Assembly: GCF_022647325.1 (NCBI RefSeq)
Contig: NZ_CP071405.1
Location: forward strand, 2,790,001-2,854,000
DNA: 64,000 nucleotides
Source of the DNA: Pantoea deleyi
Lineage (GTDB): Bacteria; Pseudomonadota; Gammaproteobacteria; Enterobacterales; Enterobacteriaceae
Reading direction: 5' to 3'
How positions within the stretch are numbered: position 1 is the stretch's first letter; each line of letters begins with the position of its first letter. The translations under genes and the position numbers were made by a program. Below, in pieces: positions 60,229-64,000 of this stretch. Under the pieces are notes generated by a model, which made no database searches, was not told where the DNA came from, and saw nothing but the letters and a program-made list of their open reading frames with translations.

Positions 60229-60777
60229 TTAGATGGTGCCGCAAACTTTCTCGGTCAGTTCCGCAGGGAACTGCATCGAGAGCATGATGTGTTCGACCAT
60301 GCTGCATTTACGACCCGTGTTGGTATTGGTGATGACCCAGTACGGTGTGCCGGGCACATGCTTCGGCTTAGTATGGGTGCCATTCTGTAACAGCGTATGC
60401 TCGTCACCTGCAAAGTAGACGCGGGTGCGGCCCTGCAGAGAAGCAGTGGCTTCAGCAAAGGCTGTGGTATCAAGACGATAGAGCGTTGACAGGATAAGCA
60501 TAAAGCGATTTACCGCCCGCTTCTGTTCCGCATATTCATCGGACAGCAGCAGCTCACGCACCGCGCGAACGCGATCCTGAGGACGTGATTCCACGGACAC
60601 AGGCTGAGACGCTTTCGCTGCTTCTTTTGACGCGGGCTGCGCAGGCGAAGCGGGCGCCGTCTGACCGGCGGTGAACTTCAGCATGCGGCGCAGAATGTCG
60701 GATGCGCTTTCGCCAATATGTTGCGTGTGGCTGGCAATATAACGGTAGAGCTCTTCGTCAACTTCGATCGTTTTCAT
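60229..60777 (-). CDS. seqA: replication initiation modulator SeqA
   Basis: Binds hemimethylated GATC clusters and sequesters oriC after initiation. The protein has 182 residues. The N-terminal oligomerisation domain MKTIEVDEELYRYIASHTQ and the C-terminal DNA-binding domain with TRVYFAGDEHTLLQNGTHTKP are present. It is first in seqA-pgm and diverges from ybfF. Confidence 0.97.
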   Translation of the reverse strand: MKTIEVDEELYRYIASHTQHIGESASDILRRMLKFTAGQTAPASPAQPASKEAAKASQPVSVESRPQDRVRAVRELLLSDEYAEQKRAVNRFMLILSTLYRLDTTAFAEATASLQGRTRVYFAGDEHTLLQNGTHTKPKHVPGTPYWVITNTNTGRKCSMVEHIMLSMQFPAELTEKVCGTI

Positions 60778-61027
60778 CTTATTCCGTACGGTTCTTTCTC
60801 ATGGCAGAACCACCTGTTTCCTGAAAAGCCCTGAGTATAGCCAGGCAATTCAACGGGTGTGTGGGTTCTAACATCAGGATTATAAAGTTAAATTCAGGCG
60901 GGTTGTTAGTAATCAAACGGTTTACGGGCAAAAGTCAGAATATATCCTAATGCCGCCGGAACCGGCGCGCCTGAAAAGGTGAAACCATGATAACCTAAGC
61001 TCAGGTCTCAAACTTAAGAACTTTGCT

Positions 61028-61792
61028 ATGATTTTGAACGCCCGTCTGCAAACTGAACAATCTTCTGCTGATTCCCTGCCCATCCTGCTTATTCACGGTC
61101 TGTTTGGCAGTCTGGATAACCTTGGCGTGCTGGCGCGCGGGCTGAAAGATGCCGGTCCGCTGCTGCAGGTGGACGTCCGTAACCACGGACTGTCCCCCCG
61201 TTCCAGCGAGATGAACTACGCTGTAATGGCGCAGGATATGGTTGATACGCTGGATGCTCAGGGCATCGACCGCGTCGCGGTGATCGGTCACTCGTTGGGC
61301 GGCAAAATCGCCATGACGATGAGCGCGCTTATCCCGGACCGCATTGCGCGACTGGTGATGATCGACATCGCGCCGGTGGACTATCAGACCCGTCGCCACG
61401 ACGACATCTTTGCCGCTATCCGTGCCGTGACGGCGTCGGGCGTGACTCTGCGCAGCGAGGCGGCGCGGGTTATGCGTACGCTGATCGTCGAAGAGGGCGT
61501 CATCCAGTTCCTGCTGAAGTCGTTTCAGGAGGGCGAATGGCGCTTCAACGTGCCGGTGCTGTGGGACAACTACACAACGATTTCTGGCTGGGTGCCGGTG
61601 CCCGCCTGGCCCCATCCGGCGCTGTTTATTCGCGGCGGGGAGTCCAGCTATCTGGACAATGGCTATCGCGATGCCCTGCTCCAGCAGTTTCCGGCCGCGC
61701 AGGCGCACGTCATTGGCGGCGCAGGACACTGGGTTCACGCGGAAAAACCCGATGCCGTTTTGCGCGCGGTTCGCCGATTTTTTGCGCTTTAA
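61028..61792 (+). CDS. ybfF: acyl-CoA esterase / alpha-beta hydrolase YbfF
   Basis: An alpha/beta hydrolase of 254 residues, as in E. coli YbfF, which shows esterase activity on acyl-CoA and related esters in vitro. The nucleophile is Ser89 in VIGHSLGGK; the acid and base are in the later RLVMIDIAPVDY and GGAGHWVHAEKP segments, with oxyanion-hole LIHGLFGS. It diverges from seqA. Physiological substrate unknown. Confidence 0.94.
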   Translation: MILNARLQTEQSSADSLPILLIHGLFGSLDNLGVLARGLKDAGPLLQVDVRNHGLSPRSSEMNYAVMAQDMVDTLDAQGIDRVAVIGHSLGGKIAMTMSALIPDRIARLVMIDIAPVDYQTRRHDDIFAAIRAVTASGVTLRSEAARVMRTLIVEEGVIQFLLKSFQEGEWRFNVPVLWDNYTTISGWVPVPAWPHPALFIRGGESSYLDNGYRDALLQQFPAAQAHVIGGAGHWVHAEKPDAVLRAVRRFFAL

Positions 61793-61882
61793 AAGCAAAT
61801 AGATGGCGGTAAAGGTTTAGGATTGGCGTCGGGCGTAAGCGTGAAGTATGATGTCGCGCTAAAATTTTGCCGCGGGTCAGTT

Positions 61883-61912
61883 TTGCTGCGGCAGCGGCCA
61901 ATAATTTATAAT
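61883..61912 (+). promoter_or_regulatory. candidate promoter of ybfE
   Basis: TTGCTG (61883-61888) and a consensus TATAAT (61907-61912) are 18 bp apart, about 50 bp before the ybfE ATG. Confidence 0.6.
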
Positions 61913-61960
61913 CTGCGCGGTGAGTGTCTGACACCCGCACCCATTCAGTTTTACTAAGCC

Positions 61961-62236
61961 ATGGCAAAAGAACAGACTGACCGCACGACGCTCGATCTCT
62001 TTGCTGATGAGCGCCGCCCCGGTCGACCCAAAACCAGTCCGCTTTCGCGTGATGAACAGCTGCGCATCAACAAGCGCAATCAACTGAAACGCGACAAAGG
62101 GCGCGGACTTCGTCGTGTCGAGCTGAAAATGAACAGTGAAGCCGTCGATGCACTCAATACGCTGGCAGAACAGCGCAATCTCAGCCGCAGCGAACTGATT
62201 GAACAGATGCTGCTGGCACAGCTCAAACTGGATTAA
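61961..62236 (+). CDS. ybfE: YbfE, ribbon-helix-helix-like small protein
   Basis: A 91-residue, strongly basic protein (E. coli YbfE 97). The first half, RPGRPKTSPLSRDEQLRINKR, is nearly invariant, and the C-terminal half looks like a ribbon-helix-helix DNA-binding fold (RVELKMNSEAVDALNTLAEQ then SRSELIEQML). In E. coli it is LexA-regulated, but no canonical SOS box is visible upstream here. It lies between ybfF and fldA. Confidence 0.88.
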   Translation: MAKEQTDRTTLDLFADERRPGRPKTSPLSRDEQLRINKRNQLKRDKGRGLRRVELKMNSEAVDALNTLAEQRNLSRSELIEQMLLAQLKLD

Positions 62237-62368
62237 CGCGGGCAAACCGCACGCAGGAGCAAATGTCGAGGCTTTAACCGTTCCGCGGGTTTGCCTCGTC
62301 TGCTATTATTCGCTGAATTGTGCTGCGGCACACATCTCATCATCAGGATTTAAGAGGTTATTTTACTC

Positions 62369-62899
62369 ATGGCACTCGTAGGCATCTTCTTTGGCAGCGA
62401 TACCGGCAACACCGAAAACATTGCAAAAATGATCCAGAAGCAGCTGGGTAAAGACGTTGCAGAAGTGCATGACATCGCGAAAAGCACAAAAGAAGATCTG
62501 GAAGCGTTTGATATCCTGCTGCTGGGCATTCCGACCTGGTACTACGGTGAAGCGCAGTGCGACTGGGATGACTTCTTCCCGACGCTGGAAGAGATCGATT
62601 TCAACGGCAAACTGGTTGCGCTGTTTGGCTGCGGCGACCAGGAAGATTACGCAGAGTACTTCTGTGACGCGATGGGTACCATTCGCGACATCATCGAGCC
62701 ACACGGCGCGGTCATCGTCGGCCACTGGCCAACCGAAGGCTACCATTTTGAGGCTTCAAAAGGTCTGGCCGATGACAAACACTTCCTGGGTCTGGCCATT
62801 GACGAAGATCGTCAGCCTGAACTGACCAGCCAGCGTGTTGAGCAGTGGGTTAAGCAGATCTTCGATGAGCTGCAGCTGAAAGAGATTCTGGAAGCCTGA
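62369..62899 (+). CDS. fldA: flavodoxin 1
   Basis: FMN electron carrier, 176 residues, required for radical SAM enzymes such as BioB and for ribonucleotide reductase activation. The phosphate-binding loop GSDTGNTENIAKM is followed by the isoalloxazine loops PTWYYGEAQCDWDD and FGCGDQEDYAEYFCDAMG. It lies upstream of fur, as in E. coli, where both respond to SoxS; I could not place a sox box with confidence. Confidence 0.97.
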   Translation: MALVGIFFGSDTGNTENIAKMIQKQLGKDVAEVHDIAKSTKEDLEAFDILLLGIPTWYYGEAQCDWDDFFPTLEEIDFNGKLVALFGCGDQEDYAEYFCDAMGTIRDIIEPHGAVIVGHWPTEGYHFEASKGLADDKHFLGLAIDEDRQPELTSQRVEQWVKQIFDELQLKEILEA

Positions 62900-62907
62900 T
62901 CCTGCAT

Positions 62908-62939
62908 GCCTCAATGTGAGCGCCAGCTCACATTGAGGC
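62908..62939. other. perfect 14-bp hairpin after fldA
   Basis: GCCTCAATGTGAGC-gcca-GCTCACATTGAGGC begins eight bases after the fldA stop. It has no T tract (AATGGAAATT follows), so it may protect the fldA mRNA 3' end. It is exactly palindromic. Confidence 0.7.
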
Positions 62940-63134
62940 AATGGAAATTCCTATAGAAATAATAGCCACATTTTTTTAACTTTCTCCGTTTAATCTGTAG
63001 AATACCCGCATCGATCTTCCGCGTATTTTCTCAGTCGGTAAGTCGAAGTGATGGTCAGACAGACTCTGCCAGAATCCTCCCCGGCCCGGTGACGAATCCC
63101 CTCTCGCCCAGGATGATTCAGGCACGCCCTCTGG

Positions 63135-63163
63135 TTTTCATTTCATCGCTTCAGCTTTATAAT
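63135..63163 (+). promoter_or_regulatory. candidate fur promoter
   Basis: TTTTCA (63135-63140) and TATAAT (63158-63163) with a 17-bp spacer, ten bases before the proposed uof start. An A/T-rich ATGAGAATAAG stretch follows, but a full Fur box is not evident. Confidence 0.6.
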
Positions 63164-63172
63164 GAGACGCAA

Positions 63173-63253
63173 ATGAGAATAAGCGCAGATCGACATTCAG
63201 GGCGACAAGCCACAAAAGTGATATTAGTAACAGGACAAAATCCGCATGACTGA
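63173..63253 (+). CDS. uof: uof-like leader peptide upstream of fur
   Basis: A 26-codon ORF that starts ATG at 63173 and ends TGA at 63253, overlapping the fur start by eight bases in another frame. The position, size (28 codons in E. coli) and overlap match uof, whose translation is coupled to fur and blocked by the sRNA RyhB in iron starvation. The peptide itself is unremarkable. The identification rests on placement; ribosome-site strength is weak. Confidence 0.6.
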   Translation: MRISADRHSGRQATKVILVTGQNPHD

Positions 63254-63689
63254 CAACAACACCGCATTAAAGAAGGCTGGCCTGAAAGTAACGCTGCCCA
63301 GACTGAAAATTCTGGAAGTGCTTCAGGAACCTGAGTGCCATCACGTCAGTGCGGAAGATTTGTACAAACGCCTGATCGATATCGGCGAAGAGATTGGCCT
63401 GGCTACCGTTTACCGTGTTCTGAACCAGTTCGACGATGCGGGCATTGTCACGCGTCACAACTTTGAAGGCGGCAAATCTGTCTTCGAACTGACTCAGCAG
63501 CACCACCACGATCACCTGATCTGCCTGGATTGCGGCAAGGTTATCGAGTTCAGCGATGAATCTATCGAAACGCGTCAGCGCGAAATCGCGACCCGTCATG
63601 GCATCAAGCTGACCAACCACAGCCTCTATCTCTACGGCCACTGCACCGTGGGCGACTGCCGGGAAAACGAAAACCTGCACGACCAGTAA
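63246..63689 (+). CDS. fur: ferric uptake regulator
   Basis: Iron-responsive global repressor, 147 residues (E. coli 148). The N-terminal winged helix includes GLATVYRVLNQFDDAGIV; the metal-binding C-terminal domain has QQHHHDHLICLDCGK and GHCTVGDCREN. It lies after fldA and the uof leader and is ended by the terminator at 63709. Confidence 0.98.
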   Translation: MTDNNTALKKAGLKVTLPRLKILEVLQEPECHHVSAEDLYKRLIDIGEEIGLATVYRVLNQFDDAGIVTRHNFEGGKSVFELTQQHHHDHLICLDCGKVIEFSDESIETRQREIATRHGIKLTNHSLYLYGHCTVGDCRENENLHDQ

Positions 63690-63708
63690 TTCTGGCACGG
63701 CGGGATAC

Positions 63709-63739
63709 AAAAAAACCGGTGAATGCACCGGTTTTTTTT
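63709..63739. terminator. bidirectional terminator after fur
   Basis: CCGGTG-aatg-CACCGG flanked by seven A and eight T residues, about 20 bp after the fur stop. It also ends the convergent gene at the right edge. Confidence 0.95.
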
Positions 63740-63758
63740 CGTCCATCGTATGGCCAGG

Positions 63759-64000
63759 TCAGGCGACCAGCGTCTCCTGCAGATAACGCCAGCGCGGAAT
63801 AGTGCTGCTGCAATCCAGAATCGCCAGAGAGATACGGCTCTGATTATTACCGTTCATCATCTGCATTTCGCGATACTGCACGGTGATCTCTTTTTCATGA
63901 TGCGACAGGACCACATGTTCACAGGTGGCGATACGCATCCCCTCCCGCTGCCCCTGCAGCTGCCGGAAAAGATCCTCGACGCCGTTAAGGTTGTACTCTT
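63759..64000 (-). CDS. C-terminal fragment of an unidentified protein (cut by window edge)
   Basis: The last 80 codons of a minus-strand gene that runs off the right end. The frame is open throughout and ends TGA at 63759, just before the fur terminator. The protein fragment starts EYNLNGVEDLFRQLQGQREG and ends with RWRYLQETLVA. I do not recognise the family. E. coli has chiQ-chiP after fur on the opposite strand, and this does not resemble them. Confidence 0.55.
   Translation of the reverse strand, partial: EYNLNGVEDLFRQLQGQREGMRIATCEHVVLSHHEKEITVQYREMQMMNGNNQSRISLAILDCSSTIPRWRYLQETLVA

Noticed and set aside
61793..61960. LexA box before ybfE, expected from E. coli
   Set aside because: No CTGT-N8-ACAG element was found; the nearest CTG...CAG pairs have the wrong spacing.
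62917..62934. CRP site in the palindrome after fldA
   Set aside because: The TGTGA and TCACA halves are separated by eight bases rather than six, and the element is downstream of the gene.

Overview
The window is a stretch of conserved enterobacterial core chromosome. Gene order (bioFBA, ybhB, pgl, ybhA, modCBA, acrZ, modEF, gal, gpmA, aroG, ybgS, zitB, pnuC, nadA, tRNA-Lys, tol-pal, cydABX, suc-sdh, gltA, nei, pxp, ybgI, phrB, ybgA, ybfA, kdpE, pgm-seqA, ybfF, ybfE, fldA, fur) follows the Escherichia coli 15-17 min region closely, and many products match E. coli proteins in length. High GC content, galTKM without galE, three tRNA-Lys genes without interspersed tRNA-Val genes, and a pcp/DUF969/DUF979 insertion suggest a Pantoea/Erwinia-type (Erwiniaceae) genome. 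This genus-level placement is inferred from recall of gene order; no alignment was run. No IS element, prophage, CRISPR array or integrase is visible.

Left part (1-17,600): biotin genes diverge around a BirA operator. Next come 6-phosphogluconolactonase, a HAD phosphatase, the molybdate ABC transporter with its ModE operator, regulator ModE and ModF, the Leloir genes galT-galK-galM behind GalR-type operators, phosphoglycerate mutase, and DAHP synthase AroG.

Middle part (17,600-36,000): a NarL-type response regulator overlaps a BvgS/EvgS-like hybrid sensor kinase, and the pair sits between ybgS and zitB. NAD genes (pnuC, nadA with a NadR box) follow, then an alkylation-repair pair (ogt and an Ada-AlkA fusion) that diverge around a perfect 12-bp dyad. 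Three identical tRNA-Lys genes come next, then the minus-strand run cydA-cydB-cydX-ybgE-ybgC-tolQ-tolR-tolA-tolB-pal-cpoB.

Right part (36,500-64,000): the TCA block sdhCDAB-sucABCD diverges from gltA. Then comes a minus-strand series whose transcription order is ybgA-phrB-ybgI, then pxpB-pxpC-pxpA, then DUF969-DUF979-pcp-nei. Together, 5-oxoprolinase, a two-subunit membrane protein and pyroglutamyl peptidase look like a 5-oxoproline/pyroglutamyl-peptide scavenging locus. Beyond it are ybfA, an orphan kdpE whose kdpFABCD partners are absent, seqA-pgm, ybfF, ybfE, fldA, and fur preceded by a short uof-like leader ORF. Both edges cut genes: bioF on the left, and an unidentified minus-strand gene on the right.

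Most of the window is housekeeping metabolism. The parts that differ from the E. coli layout, and so deserve attention, are the pxp-DUF969/979-pcp locus, the hybrid two-component system, the Ada-AlkA/ogt divergon, the DUF523-DUF1722/photolyase pair and the orphan KdpE.
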